The notes: generated from the sequence alone by a model not told the origin. A stretch of 48,521 nucleotides of DNA from CAZCVI01 sp964502145 (GCA_964502145.1 CAZCVI010000055.1:1-48521), one strand, 5' to 3'; shown: positions 23,642 through 33,082, counted from the stretch's first letter. Translations and numbers: made by a program.

Positions 23642-24751
23642 ATGAACATGATAAAGAAAAATTTTTGCCCCCAATGTGGACGCTCATTAATCGAAAAATA
23701 TATTGAGGAGCGGCACCGGTTATTTTGTCAACATTGCCTCGTGCCTATTTATGAGAATCCAGTTCCTGCAACTGCCGCTATTGTTTTAAATGAAAAGGGC
23801 GAGCTTCTACTCGTCAAACGGGATCGCGAACCCAAAACTGGGCAGTGGTGTTTGCCCGGTGGTTACTTGGAATTGAACGAGACCCCAGAAGCCGGGTGTT
23901 TACGGGAATTACGCGAGGAAACCGGTCTTGAAGGAGATATTGACCACTGGCATGGTAATGTAACCGGGGACAGTCCCTTTTATAAATCTATTTTACTATT
24001 GGGATACAGTATTAAAAATATTCGCGGTCATTTAACTCCCGGTGATGATTGCCAGGATGCACGGTTTTTTAAGTTGTCTGAGATGCCTCCCGTCGCGTTT
24101 AGAAGTCACCGTGAGATACTCGCCCATGCCATAGGATTGGCCCATAAACCCAGGAACATGCCCGCAGAATTGGGTGCTTATGTCATTACCAGTGGTGATC
24201 ATCTTGATATCGCTCAAAAAGCCTGTCAAGCTGGAGCACGGATTCTCCAATACCGCGATAAAAACCCAGACAGACGCCACGTTCTCCAAACAGCGCGAAC
24301 CATCCGGGAAATTACCCGTCCGTTTTCTACCCTGTTTATTGTTAATGATTTTATTGACATTGCACTTTTGGCCGATGCGGATGGTGTACATCTTGGTCAG
24401 GAAGATATCCCGATAGCGGAAGCCCGAAAAATTACCCCGCCCCATTTTATTATTGGCTTGTCCACCCATTCCCTGGCGCAAGCCTTGGAAGCTGAAAAGC
24501 AGGGGGCCGATTATATTGGTAGCGGGCCTATTTTTGCCACTCCTACTAAAGCCCATTACCTGCCTATCGGTGTCGCTACGCTTACACAAGTACTTGCTGC
24601 TGTGCGTATTCCTGTAGTTGCTATTGGTGGACTTAATCCCCAAAACATCCCCGCACTCCAGAACTTGGGCGCTAAAAATTTTGCCATGGTTAGAGCCTTC
24701 CAGCAGGATACTGCCACTGTGATTGGCCAAATCAATGCTCACCTACTCTAA
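23642..24751 (+). CDS. Zinc-ribbon/Nudix hydrolase fused to thiamine-phosphate synthase (ThiE)
   Basis: A 369-residue fusion. Residues 9-32 are a four-cysteine zinc ribbon (CPQC and CQHC). Residues 42-165 are a Nudix hydrolase with a complete Nudix box from G73 (GGYLELNETPEAG, then REETGLEG). Residues 178-369 are a ThiE/TenI TIM barrel with ILQYRDK (201-207), FIVNDFIDIAL, ADGVHLGQEDIP, the phosphate-binding IGSGPIFATPTK and VVAIGGLN. ThiE joins hydroxymethylpyrimidine diphosphate to thiazole phosphate. The linked Nudix unit may clean damaged thiamine intermediates or supply a dephosphorylated form; this is inference. Both active sites look intact. No other thi gene is in the window. ATG at 23648 is an alternative start. 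Confidence 0.88.
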   Translation: MNMIKKNFCPQCGRSLIEKYIEERHRLFCQHCLVPIYENPVPATAAIVLNEKGELLLVKRDREPKTGQWCLPGGYLELNETPEAGCLRELREETGLEGDIDHWHGNVTGDSPFYKSILLLGYSIKNIRGHLTPGDDCQDARFFKLSEMPPVAFRSHREILAHAIGLAHKPRNMPAELGAYVITSGDHLDIAQKACQAGARILQYRDKNPDRRHVLQTARTIREITRPFSTLFIVNDFIDIALLADADGVHLGQEDIPIAEARKITPPHFIIGLSTHSLAQALEAEKQGADYIGSGPIFATPTKAHYLPIGVATLTQVLAAVRIPVVAIGGLNPQNIPALQNLGAKNFAMVRAFQQDTATVIGQINAHLL

Positions 24752-24784
24752 AAATAGATGCGCAGAGACTTTGCGCATAACCCT

Positions 24785-24952
24785 GAATTCACCGCCAAGT
24801 TAATGGGAAGAATGGGAAGTATGGGAAGTATGGGAATTATGCGAATTATGGGATAAACAGAAATATTTCCATTCTTCCCATAATTCTCATACTTCCCATT
24901 CTTCCCACTTGCGCTTACGATACTCTCAAAGAACTGACGGTGAATCCAAGAT
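24785..24952. repeat. GAATTCACCGCC element with ATGGGAAGT microsatellite arms
   Basis: GAATTCACCGCCAAGTTAAT at the left and the complementary GACGGTGAATCC at the right enclose two arms of ATGGGAAGT/ATGGGAATT words and their complements (TTCCCATTCTTCCC), around a short AT loop. The whole unit could fold into one long hairpin after the Nudix-ThiE gene. Confidence 0.8.
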
Positions 24953-25320
24953 AACGTCGCCGGCTATTTTTTAATCTAATCCGATAGCAATAATTATCAA
25001 TAATGGCCCCTTTTTTTAAAACCACGATTATTGTCCGGCGGGTAGAAAAACCTTACCATGAACCATGGAACCATTTATAATAAACCATTGCGCCTTCATC
25101 TGCCCCGTGTGCGCTATGCTTAGCTTGGTCACAATTTCCCTGTGTTCCCGCCACCTTGAAGGGTGATAATAGTGCTTACAGATGATTCTCCAGGGAATCC
25201 CCCGTTTGTCGTTCAACGGACAATTTTATGGCTTTACACTTTTTTTTTAACATGCTATCTAAAAGACATGAAAAGAACGTCTTATTGCCCCATATTATAC
25301 AAAATCATACGGAGTGCCTC
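24953..25320. other. Intergenic stretch without a supported gene
   Basis: About 370 bp. A 62-codon minus-strand open frame (25028-25216) exists, but it has no ribosome-binding site that stands out and matches no family I know. A weak promoter (TTTACA, 17 bp, TATCTA around 25232-25260) may serve the following gene. Confidence 0.4.
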
Positions 25321-25674
25321 ATGAAAAAAAAGAAGTTATCCCATCTGGCAGTGGAATTCATTCTCAGCCGGAATATCGAGGAATTGGCCAGTCTTACCCA
25401 GGACACTTTGGTGCATCATTTGGAAGTGTCCCTGTCTCAGTTGTTGCCAGAATTCCAAAAAGATCAAAAAATAACGTTGACCCGGTTTATCATCAGAGAA
25501 AAAATGCATCGTGCTGCTCTTTTTCTTGAAACTGCGGACTCTCCCTCTATTGACAACCTCGCGCAATTATTGGGGTTTGCCAGTACCCCTGATTTTTGCC
25601 AGGAATTTCAGGGTTATCTGGCCATCGAACCCGAAAAGTATTGGGCATTAAAGCACAACCTTAACACGGAATGA
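25321..25674 (+). CDS. Single-domain AraC-type HTH protein (divergent)
   Basis: A 117-residue protein that aligns by eye with the next gene and with AraC DNA-binding domains. It has a first HTH with LTQDTLVHHLEVSLSQLLPEF and the linker RFIIREKMHRAALFLET. The second HTH is DNLAQLLGFASTPDFCQEFQGYLAIEPEKY. The consensus GFxSxxYFxxxFKxxxGxTPxxY is only partly kept, so DNA binding may be altered. There is no ligand-binding domain. The start at 25321 (MKKKKLSHLAVEF) has GGAG six bases upstream; a longer frame from 25228 reaches through unlikely sequence and is rejected. The paralogue follows 235 bases later. Confidence 0.65.
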   Translation: MKKKKLSHLAVEFILSRNIEELASLTQDTLVHHLEVSLSQLLPEFQKDQKITLTRFIIREKMHRAALFLETADSPSIDNLAQLLGFASTPDFCQEFQGYLAIEPEKYWALKHNLNTE

Positions 25675-25909
25675 ATTTTCCCCCTGCTTTTGGGTTGAAA
25701 GTTATTCAAATATATGGTTAAACTCCTCTCTGAGTACAAATTACAAAATATGGTCTTGGTGTAGGCAGAAGTGGCGTGATTGGTTGTGAATAGCGAAATT
25801 AGATACCAGTACAAAAACATAAAACAATGGGAAAACCTCTATCTAAAAAATCTTCCCATGACCATTCGCCATCCACACCGATCACTACAACAGCGAGGAA
25901 AAAATAACC

Positions 25910-26248
25910 ATGAAAAGGAATGACTTTTCCGACAGGGTGATTAAATTTATAATAACGCGGAGTAACGACCAATTGGGGGATTTGACCATTCAGAAAATTA
26001 CCGGCATGTTAAAAATCAGTCGCTCACATCTATACCAACAGTTCAAGAACAAGACGAAATTTACTCCCGGTGATTATTTGGTGATGATCAAAATGCTGCG
26101 TTCCGCGTATATGTTGCTGGAGGATCGCACTCTTCCCATTGAAAAAATTGCCCATAAGATGGGGTTTTCCAGTACCGATTATTTTAAGAAAGTGTTTCGC
26201 CATCAATTCGGCACCACTCCCGGCCAATATCGAAAATATGCCAAGTAA
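25910..26248 (+). CDS. Single-domain AraC-family transcriptional regulator
   Basis: This 112-residue protein is essentially just the AraC/XylS DNA-binding domain. The first helix-turn-helix is LTIQKITGMLKISRSHLYQQFKNKTKFTPGDYL. The second is PIEKIAHKMGFSSTDYFKKVF, ending in the family signature FGTTPGQYRK. Without a sensor domain it must respond to protein partners or level of expression, as do SoxS- or MarA-like proteins. GAGG precedes the ATG by about eleven bases. It is a clear paralogue of the gene upstream and precedes ybaK on the same strand by 99 bases. Targets are unknown. Confidence 0.85.
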   Translation: MKRNDFSDRVIKFIITRSNDQLGDLTIQKITGMLKISRSHLYQQFKNKTKFTPGDYLVMIKMLRSAYMLLEDRTLPIEKIAHKMGFSSTDYFKKVFRHQFGTTPGQYRKYAK

Positions 26249-26347
26249 AAATAATTCACACCCGTTGGGTACTTGAAATATTTTGTCTGCTGTGGTACTT
26301 AATAATGACTGCCGAAAACCGTCAAAAATAACAAGGAGTGAAAACAC

Positions 26348-26845
26348 ATGACCCCAGCCATAAATTGTGCTGCCAAAGCGAAAATAAAGTACAAGATTCA
26401 TCAATACGAGCATGACCCCGCTGCTGATTCATACGGTGAAGAAGCCGCGCTAAAGCTAAATATCGACAGCCAGCGAATTTTTAAAACCCTAATCGTAGAC
26501 ATTGAGAATAATCAATTGGCCGTTTCAGTGATCCCGGTAGCAGCCAAGCTTAATTTAAAGTCTTTTGCCACCGCGCTGGGTGTAAAAAAAGCGGCCATGG
26601 CCGATTACAAAGATGCCGAACGCGCCACCGGATATGTTTTGGGGGGAATCAGTCCTTTAGGGCAAAAGAAGCGCCTGAAAACCCTCATTGATGAAAGTGC
26701 CTTGCACTTTGAAACCATATATGTCAGTGCCGGACGCCGTGGGCTAGATATAGAACTATCTCCCCAGGATTTACGCGCTATGACCAACGGAACCTTTTCC
26801 ACTATCGCCACCACGACGCTTGCCCCCCATGATGCCATCTCTTGA
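26348..26845 (+). CDS. ybaK: Cys-tRNA(Pro)/Cys-tRNA(Cys) deacylase YbaK
   Basis: The 165-residue protein matches YbaK/EbsC, which edits prolyl-tRNA mischarged with cysteine. Family features are the N-terminal TPAINCAAKAKIKYKIHQYEHDP, the RIFKTLIVDI strand with the conserved lysine, the AAKLNLKSFATALGVKKAAMA helix block and the GYVLGGISPLGQKKRLKTLID loop, plus SAGRRGLDIELSPQDL near the end. Length is normal. AAGGAG nine bases before the ATG fixes the start. It is the second tRNA-proofreading enzyme in the window besides dtd. A large repeat hairpin follows. Confidence 0.93.
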   Translation: MTPAINCAAKAKIKYKIHQYEHDPAADSYGEEAALKLNIDSQRIFKTLIVDIENNQLAVSVIPVAAKLNLKSFATALGVKKAAMADYKDAERATGYVLGGISPLGQKKRLKTLIDESALHFETIYVSAGRRGLDIELSPQDLRAMTNGTFSTIATTTLAPHDAIS

Positions 26846-26872
26846 CGCTACTCCGTTCAACCCGTGGGTTAT

Positions 26873-27035
26873 ACCTGGATTCACCGCCAACTTAATGGGA
26901 GGAATGGGAAGTATGGGAATGATGGGAATGATGGGATAAACAAAAAAATTCCCATTCTTCCCATCATTCCCATACTTCCCATTCCTCCCACTTGGTTTTA
27001 TGGTACTCTCAAAGAATTGGCGGTGAATTCAGGTA
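26873..27035. repeat. GAATTCACCGCC element, second full copy
   Basis: TACCTGGATTCACCGCCAAC at 26873 is answered by GAATTGGCGGTGAATTCAGG ending near 27033. Between them are ATGGGAATG/GGGAAGT words and their complements around an A-rich loop. The outer ends match the element at 24785 while the arm words differ in number and kind. Confidence 0.85.
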
Positions 27036-27110
27036 TAGATGCCACAAATAATATTCTTAAAAGCAAACGTTTCATGGAGAATTATCCTGTTTCTTGTCTG
27101 TCGCTTATCT

Positions 27111-27167
27111 CAAAAAAAACAATGGCCAGGACTTTTTTTTGTTCGTTTCAAAAAAAAGCCCTGGCCA
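27111..27167 (-). terminator. Rho-independent terminator of the porin gene
   Basis: On the minus strand TGGCCAGGGCTTTTTTTT pairs with AAAAAAAAGTCCTGGCCA across a nine-base loop (27123-27167), followed by a run of eight T. It lies about 20 bases after the porin stop codon. Confidence 0.8.
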
Positions 27168-27185
27168 CAGAGAGAATGATTGGGA

Positions 27186-28211
27186 TTATAATATTTTCGA
27201 CTTGAAGGAAATTAGCGCGGTCAGGTTGAAGTAGAAATCTCCTTTTGGTTTGAGCCCCGTTTCAGGCTGGCCATAAAAGACATACTTGATATTGGGAGAA
27301 ATTTTAACTGTCTTGTAGGGCTGGAATTGTAAACCTGCGATCAAGAAGCGAGACTTATATTTTTTGGATGGGACGGGAACGTATTCGCCGATATCGCTAA
27401 AATTTTTGTCGGTAAAGTGGTCGTATCTGGCAAAGGCGCTGGTGGTTTTGTTGAAATTCACCATCGCAAAGGCCGAGATAATGCCCGTATTTTGATTGGC
27501 ACCTGTTTCAGGTTTATTGTTTCTGTAGTTATAACCCACACCCACGCGTCCCCAGTCACCTTGCAAACCGCCGAACAACGAGAGGAAGGTTGCTTTGATA
27601 GGAGTTTCAGTCGCATAGTGACCATTCGCTTCCAGGTAGATATTGTTGCTTTCCCAGCCGATGCGTCCGTAAAGGGCTTTACCTTTGTTGTTTTCGCTTT
27701 TGTTAGAACTGTAGTTGCCAAACATCAGCGTATAGACAATACCGCCAGTTGTTTTTCCATCCAGAGCGATACCAAAGTCGCGTGAGGAAGCTAATTTGAA
27801 AAAATCAGCCGGGGTTTTTTCGATGTGCCGTAAGTCCCAGAATTTTTCAATCTTATCAAAGCTCGGTGGGTCGATGATGCCTAACAGGATAGAGGCGCCG
27901 CCGCCGATAGACTTTTTAACGCTGAGGTTTTTGACATAAGGAATAATGGAGTCGCTTTTAAAAGCAGGACTGTTCATTTCAAGTCGTACGCGTGCGGACC
28001 AGCCTTGGCCAAGGTCAGAATCATATCCGAAATAGACGCGGCGTAACCAGAAACCATTTTGTCCTTCAATTCCTGTTTTGCCATCGTGATGACTTCCCAC
28101 TACATAGTATTCCGGGATCATGTACCCATTGATTTCATCTGCCAGTCCATTGGTCGAAACCATCAGCATCAGGCTTAAAACTGCTAATAAGATCAAACTG
28201 TGTCGTTTCAT
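27186..28211 (-). CDS. Outer-membrane porin
   Basis: A 341-residue protein with a classical signal peptide (MKRHSLILLAVLSLMLMVSTNGLA, cleavage likely after LADE or TNGLA). The rest is made of alternating amphipathic strands rich in aromatic and glycine residues: FWLRRVYFGYDSDLGQGWSA, YGRIGWESNNIYLEANGHYA, VGVGYNYRNNK, SAFARYDHF and SRFLIAGLQFQPY. It resembles phosphate-selective/OprP-like or generic porins of about 14-16 strands. The extreme C-terminus lacks the usual terminal aromatic residue (FKSKIL), a mild oddity. GGAGA before the ATG supports the start. It shows that the cell has an outer membrane. Substrate is unknown. Confidence 0.82.
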   Translation of the reverse strand: MKRHSLILLAVLSLMLMVSTNGLADEINGYMIPEYYVVGSHHDGKTGIEGQNGFWLRRVYFGYDSDLGQGWSARVRLEMNSPAFKSDSIIPYVKNLSVKKSIGGGASILLGIIDPPSFDKIEKFWDLRHIEKTPADFFKLASSRDFGIALDGKTTGGIVYTLMFGNYSSNKSENNKGKALYGRIGWESNNIYLEANGHYATETPIKATFLSLFGGLQGDWGRVGVGYNYRNNKPETGANQNTGIISAFAMVNFNKTTSAFARYDHFTDKNFSDIGEYVPVPSKKYKSRFLIAGLQFQPYKTVKISPNIKYVFYGQPETGLKPKGDFYFNLTALISFKSKIL

Positions 28212-29248
28212 ATTAAGATTCTCCTTTGTTTATGTTTTTATTCTCAATTGTTTATCGCACAATTGGTGAAGCCTTATTTTAAGAAGAACCTGTTAATGAA
28301 AAATAAGAAAAGCGTTAATTAATGGTTAAGAACGAAACCGGTCGTTACGCTACCAATCTGACAGTCCTCATCCCTGCCCACATTATCTAGATTATAAGCG
28401 TCTATCAGGTTGGATTATTTTTTTCTTATCTTTTCGTCTGACTTTTTTTTCGTTTGCTATCATTAATCCCCGACATCTTCATCATCACGCCAATGAAAAG
28501 AATTTTCCAGAGCGGTGGGCTTGAATTATTCTATGAATCCCATTGCCCTGTGACCGGATCATAAGTACAACATGGAAGTTTCGCATTTGTTGGGAGGTTT
28601 TCCTTTGCAACGGAAACCCGACAATCCAAACAGTTATACCGAATCTATTCATTTTTTTTACGACTTCTACTTTTGGTATTAAAATGAATCAATCCCATAA
28701 TCCATTAATATCCTGTTGCATTTTTTGCCCTATTTTTTATAGACAGTTTTATTTTGTAGACGCTGCATCTTGCAGCATTATTTTATTCCTATACCTATGT
28801 TAAATAAAATTATTCCCCTTCTGTGACGAATTACCGTTTTGGCAAAATGCTATCCAATGATCAACCCCTTCACCACTTGATCCAGGCATTTAAGAATCTC
28901 AAATATCCCTACCTCCTAAAAACTAAAGAGGTAAAAAATAATTCTATCATACTCGTGGAGTTCATTAATACCAATTTACTATATACGGCTCTCCTTTTGT
29001 TTTCCTCTATAAAACATGCATTATAAAATTTCAGATTCTCATCCGAGAAAGGCTGTGAAAGGTCTAACCCTGTTGACGCGGGTATATCTAATCCGTATTA
29101 GAGAGTGTTTCATTCTATCATTCCCACATACCCATCGCGCAATCTGATTCTTTTCACGTCTCGCGACTGTTATTAAACAGAAACTCATTGATTTTGGGTT
29201 TATTAGAAGGCAAAGTAGAGGGGAACTTGGACTTCTTCCCTGTGCAAG
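28212..29248. other. Gene-poor AT-rich stretch
   Basis: About 1 kb between the porin promoter region and the 21-bp array. Small open frames occur (28543-28803, 28823-29026, minus 29039-29281) but have odd composition and no good ribosome-binding sites. A few short hairpins are present, for example GCTGCATCTTGCAGC near 28760. I see no gene or RNA I can name. Confidence 0.5.
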
Positions 29249-29835
29249 TAGAGACTTTAGGATGGAAAGGACTGGATTCAATGGAAAAAAAGTGTTTGCA
29301 CTTCTGATAGTAGAGAGTTTAGCCCTGCAAGTAGATAGTTTACCCCTGCAAGTAGTGAGTTTACCTCTGCAAGTAGTGAGTTTACCTCTGCAAGTAGATA
29401 GTTTACCTCTGCAAGAAGAGATTGCACCACTGCATTTAGAGATTGCACCACAACATTTAGAGAGTGTACCGCTGCATTTAGAGATTGCGCCACAACATTT
29501 AGAGAGTGTACCGCTGCAAGAAGAGATTGCACCTTAACATTTAGAGAGTGTACCACTACATTTAGAGAGTGTACCTCAACATTTAGAGAGTGTACCATGA
29601 AATTGACTTATTCCACTCCAAAAATGGCACAGTGTCCTCTGACAACAAGACATCGCACCTCAAAAATGGCAGAGTACTCCACAACAATGAATCATTGCAC
29701 GAAGGAAAAAGGTATTTTCACCATGAAAGAAAGGCAATGTGAACCGTAACTAACACGAAATCCATCAAATCCAAGAGAGTGTAGAATATCATTTAAAAAG
29801 TGCAACGTGTATAATAGAGAGTGTACGCTATTTTT
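29249..29835. repeat. 21-bp-period degenerate tandem array
   Basis: From 29311 to 29835 the sequence can be cut into 25 consecutive 21-base units without a slip, and two or three more units extend upstream after one single-base shift. Well-kept units begin TAGAGAGTGTACC or TAGAGATTGCACC, then three variable bases and TGCATT or AACATT. Units 1-5 use TAGATAGTTTACCCCTGCAAG-like forms. Units from about 29605 to 29772 are much decayed, then TAGAGAGTGTAC returns in the last ones. Because 21 is a multiple of three, open frames coding heptads (VHSLNVE on the minus strand) appear, but the periodicity continues past their ends. Confidence 0.88.
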
Positions 29836-29854
29836 ATGTAAATAATTTTCGATA

Positions 29855-32800
29855 TTAGCCAATTGGTTTAACCTTTTTTCCTTCAACCACCATTATCTCT
29901 TCATCGGTTAGTCCATACAGCTCGTATACCAGCTTATTTATTTCAGTATCAGTCTTTGCAAGTAAGGATTGAATGTTCTCGGCCTCTTTTTTTTTATCGT
30001 TAAAGAAAGATAACCATTCCGCTCGCTCCGGTAATGACAGCTTTATTTTTTGTTTCTCAAGTTCTTTGCAAAACTCTTCAAAGGACAGGTTATACCAATC
30101 GGAAAGCTTGCCAGTGATAGTAAGACTTGACCACTTACTATGCAGCAACTGGATAAAATCATCTGCGGCCTTGTACAAACGATTATTTTCAAGTATCATT
30201 AAATCCACTTTCTCAATCAGGTGTTGTTGATCTCCAGTAATTCTGATGGGAAACTGACGCAAGTCTTGCAAAATGATTTTGGGAAACATTTGCCGAACCG
30301 CTTTTGGGGTATACTTCATAAAATAATAGGACAGCAGGCTACTGTTCAAAATGCCAAGAATGTATTTCAGCGAAACGTTTGCACCGGATTTTTCAATAAT
30401 AACAATATTACTTCGGTTAAAAAGCACAACATCTTCGCTATAACTTGCATTGATAGATTTAGGGAATGTGCCAGTTATTTCCCTGATAATTATTTTATTA
30501 TTGCTGAAAATATCAAAAGTACGAGGAGCTGCCAGATGTTCACCATATTTTAAATAGCTCCCAGACCATTTTATGAAATACCGATTCACATCTTTACCTT
30601 CCAAATATGGAAACGTATTGTCGTCGATTTTACTCTTGAAATCATAAGGCCTATTTTTTACATCTGCTGGAGTTTGTTCTGGAATACCTTTTCCAGATTC
30701 ATAAGCTTGTAATCCTGCTTTGACTGTAGCCACTTCATCTAAAATAATAGAATTCGCGGTGATTCGTTGATATATTCTATCGCTGTTATCATCGGAAAAA
30801 ACTAGAAATTCATACCCGTCATTCTTTAGGAATTCCTCTTGATTTCGGGTATGAGAAAAGACAAAATCATGGCTACTGCTTAACTTCACATTGAGAGAAT
30901 TCGTCGCCACCTTTTCTTTTTTGACATTAAAAATGATTGTTTCCACATTGACCCCGTCAAACGAAAACCCGGTCAAATTGACAATTTCACAAATCTTGGA
31001 TTGAGTTAAAAGGAGTTCCCGCAGTTTTTTGGCAGAACTTACCATTAACCATGCATTGGGAACAATAAAACTCAAATAACCCATCCCTTTTAATAGATTA
31101 ACTCCCCGCTCAATAAAGAGAATATAGGTATTCACCTGATATTGAGCGGTTGAATAATGCTCTGCATAATAACTTTTTTCAGCATCATTTATTTTTTCCC
31201 TGGCAAAAACATACGGTGGATTCCCAATGATGACATCAAAGCCACCTTTTCCAAAACTATGATCAGGGAATACAGCGGGAAAATTCACAAACCAATCAAA
31301 CGCAGGGGGCCCTGCAACATCAGGGTCATCAATCAGAGAGTTACCACATTTAATATTGTCATCCAGCGCCGTGAGTTCCTTCTCTTTACTGGCCGTCTTA
31401 AGCCAAAGGGATAGTTTTGTGATCTCTACTGATTCTGGATTAAGGTCGACACCGTAGATGTTTTTAGTTAAAATATGGCGGTCTAATTCAAATATTTCCA
31501 GTCGGTCCAAATTTAAACGGCTGATTTGTTTACTCACCTTGCGGCCCTCGATAAATAAATACTCAAAGACCTGATTGAGAAACGCTCCCGAACCACACGC
31601 CGGGTCCAATACTTTTATATTTCTTAATTGCTCTTTGTACGCTTCCCAGAAAACAAGGTGTTGCTTGACGTTCTGGTTAAACTCCGGCGATTCAAAAAAC
31701 TTGCCATCTTCCTTGCTCTTACGACGCACGTACTTGATAGAATCAAAGTCCGCTTGGGTTAGTTCTGGCAGGTTGTAAAATCCTAATTCTTGTTTGCGGT
31801 CCTCTAACCAACTGCCAATCGCTTCTTTGACAATATAACGCGTGATATATTCCGGTGTATAAAAAATGCCCTCTTTTTTTCGCTTGCCATTCTTATGAAC
31901 CTCCACTTTTTCATCCGCAGACAATTGTTTCCCATTGCCAATCTGAGCTTTTATCTCCTCAATGTCTGAAAGCGACTGCTCGAAAATATGTCCGAGGATA
32001 TTCACATTCAGATCGCTGGCAAAATCGAAATCAGAAAACTCAATCAACTTCAAAAGAATTTTATCTTTGATGATCAGTGAATCGAGTTCTTCATCATTCG
32101 TGAACAAGCCCCCATTAAAGCGAGTGATATCCATGGGTGGATTACCAATATCAATACTATGAAACAACCCTTTAAGCTGACGCCAAAGCTTGTTGGGTTC
32201 AAAATCAAAGGCATTTTTTAGGGTTTCTTTTATCTTCTTTAACGTGTAAGCGGGCAGAAGGTTGGCGTCTTCGCAAAAACAGACAAAAATAAAGCGGTCC
32301 AGAAGTTTTTGGGTTTGGGTAATCAGGTGCAAGGGATCTTTGTCTGGATTGTGTTGTTTTAAATGGTCGAATAATTCAATGCGCATGACTTTGTATTGAC
32401 TATAAAACTGTTTTGAGATAGTTTGCTCAAATTCCAAGCGTTCACGGTAAAGAGAATCGACAATGGATTCCCCTTTGGGCGAAATCAATCGCTCTTTTTG
32501 CAGCAAAAAGAAAAATCGTTTTAGATATTCAGACTTGTCAAGGTCTTTGATCTCAAAAAATTCGTACCGGCTCTGGTCTGTGGCATGATAAAGCCGGATC
32601 TCTTTAAAATTGGAAACAATCACCCATTTACATCGTCCCCCGGCTTTGGAGGCATAGGAAAAAGCTTGTTCAACAGGGTTTCGTTTATCCCCCAAACGGT
32701 TTTGCGGTTTGTCCAGGTCTGTTGAAGCGTCTTTTAATTCCACAACCACTCGTACATCGTACTTTTTTGTCTTCTCAATCATTGAAAAAAAACCTAAGGC

Positions 32801-33082
32801 ACCATCCGCCTTGCTGCTATCGGTCACCGATTTTTTTTCTTTTTCAAGGTTCCAGAGGTTTTCATTGTTGTAGTCGTACTGGAGAATATCGCCAAAGAAT
32901 TTGTTTAAAAAATCAGCTTGAAGGGATTCTTCCTTGGAACCTTCAACCTTTCCACTGTTGAGCGTCAAAATATACTTGTCTATTATTTGTTTTTTAGCCG
33001 GTAGATCAGCAATGGTTTCAAGCGAGAAATTGGTAAGCTTCTGTTTATAGTTCCGATCGCCAAAAATTGTCTGTTGCAGCAT
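29855..33082 (-). CDS. Type IIG-like restriction-modification enzyme
   Basis: A 1075-residue single-chain enzyme. The N-terminal PD-(D/E)XK-like nuclease is seen as D93 with E115-L-K117 (ADGALG, then VVVELKDA). The central gamma-class adenine methyltransferase has motif I VLDPACGSGAF (near 492) and motif IV IIGNPPYVFARE (near 620). The C-terminal region (about 790-1020) resembles the TaqI-like specificity domain, with a LKYILGILNSSLLSYYF block. Such enzymes methylate one adenine strand and cut nearby, using one specificity domain for both. All parts look intact. The gene stands alone with its own promoter; the 21-bp array starts 20 bases past its stop. Confidence 0.88.
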   Translation of the reverse strand: MLQQTIFGDRNYKQKLTNFSLETIADLPAKKQIIDKYILTLNSGKVEGSKEESLQADFLNKFFGDILQYDYNNENLWNLEKEKKSVTDSSKADGALGFFSMIEKTKKYDVRVVVELKDASTDLDKPQNRLGDKRNPVEQAFSYASKAGGRCKWVIVSNFKEIRLYHATDQSRYEFFEIKDLDKSEYLKRFFFLLQKERLISPKGESIVDSLYRERLEFEQTISKQFYSQYKVMRIELFDHLKQHNPDKDPLHLITQTQKLLDRFIFVCFCEDANLLPAYTLKKIKETLKNAFDFEPNKLWRQLKGLFHSIDIGNPPMDITRFNGGLFTNDEELDSLIIKDKILLKLIEFSDFDFASDLNVNILGHIFEQSLSDIEEIKAQIGNGKQLSADEKVEVHKNGKRKKEGIFYTPEYITRYIVKEAIGSWLEDRKQELGFYNLPELTQADFDSIKYVRRKSKEDGKFFESPEFNQNVKQHLVFWEAYKEQLRNIKVLDPACGSGAFLNQVFEYLFIEGRKVSKQISRLNLDRLEIFELDRHILTKNIYGVDLNPESVEITKLSLWLKTASKEKELTALDDNIKCGNSLIDDPDVAGPPAFDWFVNFPAVFPDHSFGKGGFDVIIGNPPYVFAREKINDAEKSYYAEHYSTAQYQVNTYILFIERGVNLLKGMGYLSFIVPNAWLMVSSAKKLRELLLTQSKICEIVNLTGFSFDGVNVETIIFNVKKEKVATNSLNVKLSSSHDFVFSHTRNQEEFLKNDGYEFLVFSDDNSDRIYQRITANSIILDEVATVKAGLQAYESGKGIPEQTPADVKNRPYDFKSKIDDNTFPYLEGKDVNRYFIKWSGSYLKYGEHLAAPRTFDIFSNNKIIIREITGTFPKSINASYSEDVVLFNRSNIVIIEKSGANVSLKYILGILNSSLLSYYFMKYTPKAVRQMFPKIILQDLRQFPIRITGDQQHLIEKVDLMILENNRLYKAADDFIQLLHSKWSSLTITGKLSDWYNLSFEEFCKELEKQKIKLSLPERAEWLSFFNDKKKEAENIQSLLAKTDTEINKLVYELYGLTDEEIMVVEGKKVKPIG

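Noticed and set aside
25028..25216. Minus-strand 62-codon ORF
   Set aside because: Plausible-looking composition, but no strong ribosome-binding site, no family recognised and no conserved context; left as unannotated.
28543..29026. Plus-strand ORFs 28543-28803 and 28823-29026
   Set aside because: Composition is that of AT-rich non-coding DNA, with no ribosome-binding sites and no recognisable domain.
29278..29598. Minus-strand 106-codon heptad-repeat ORF and plus-strand 91-codon ORF in the 21-bp array
   Set aside because: A 21-base period keeps any stop-free frame open by itself. The periodicity extends on both sides beyond the ORFs, and no ribosome-binding site precedes either start. A coiled-coil protein is not fully excluded.
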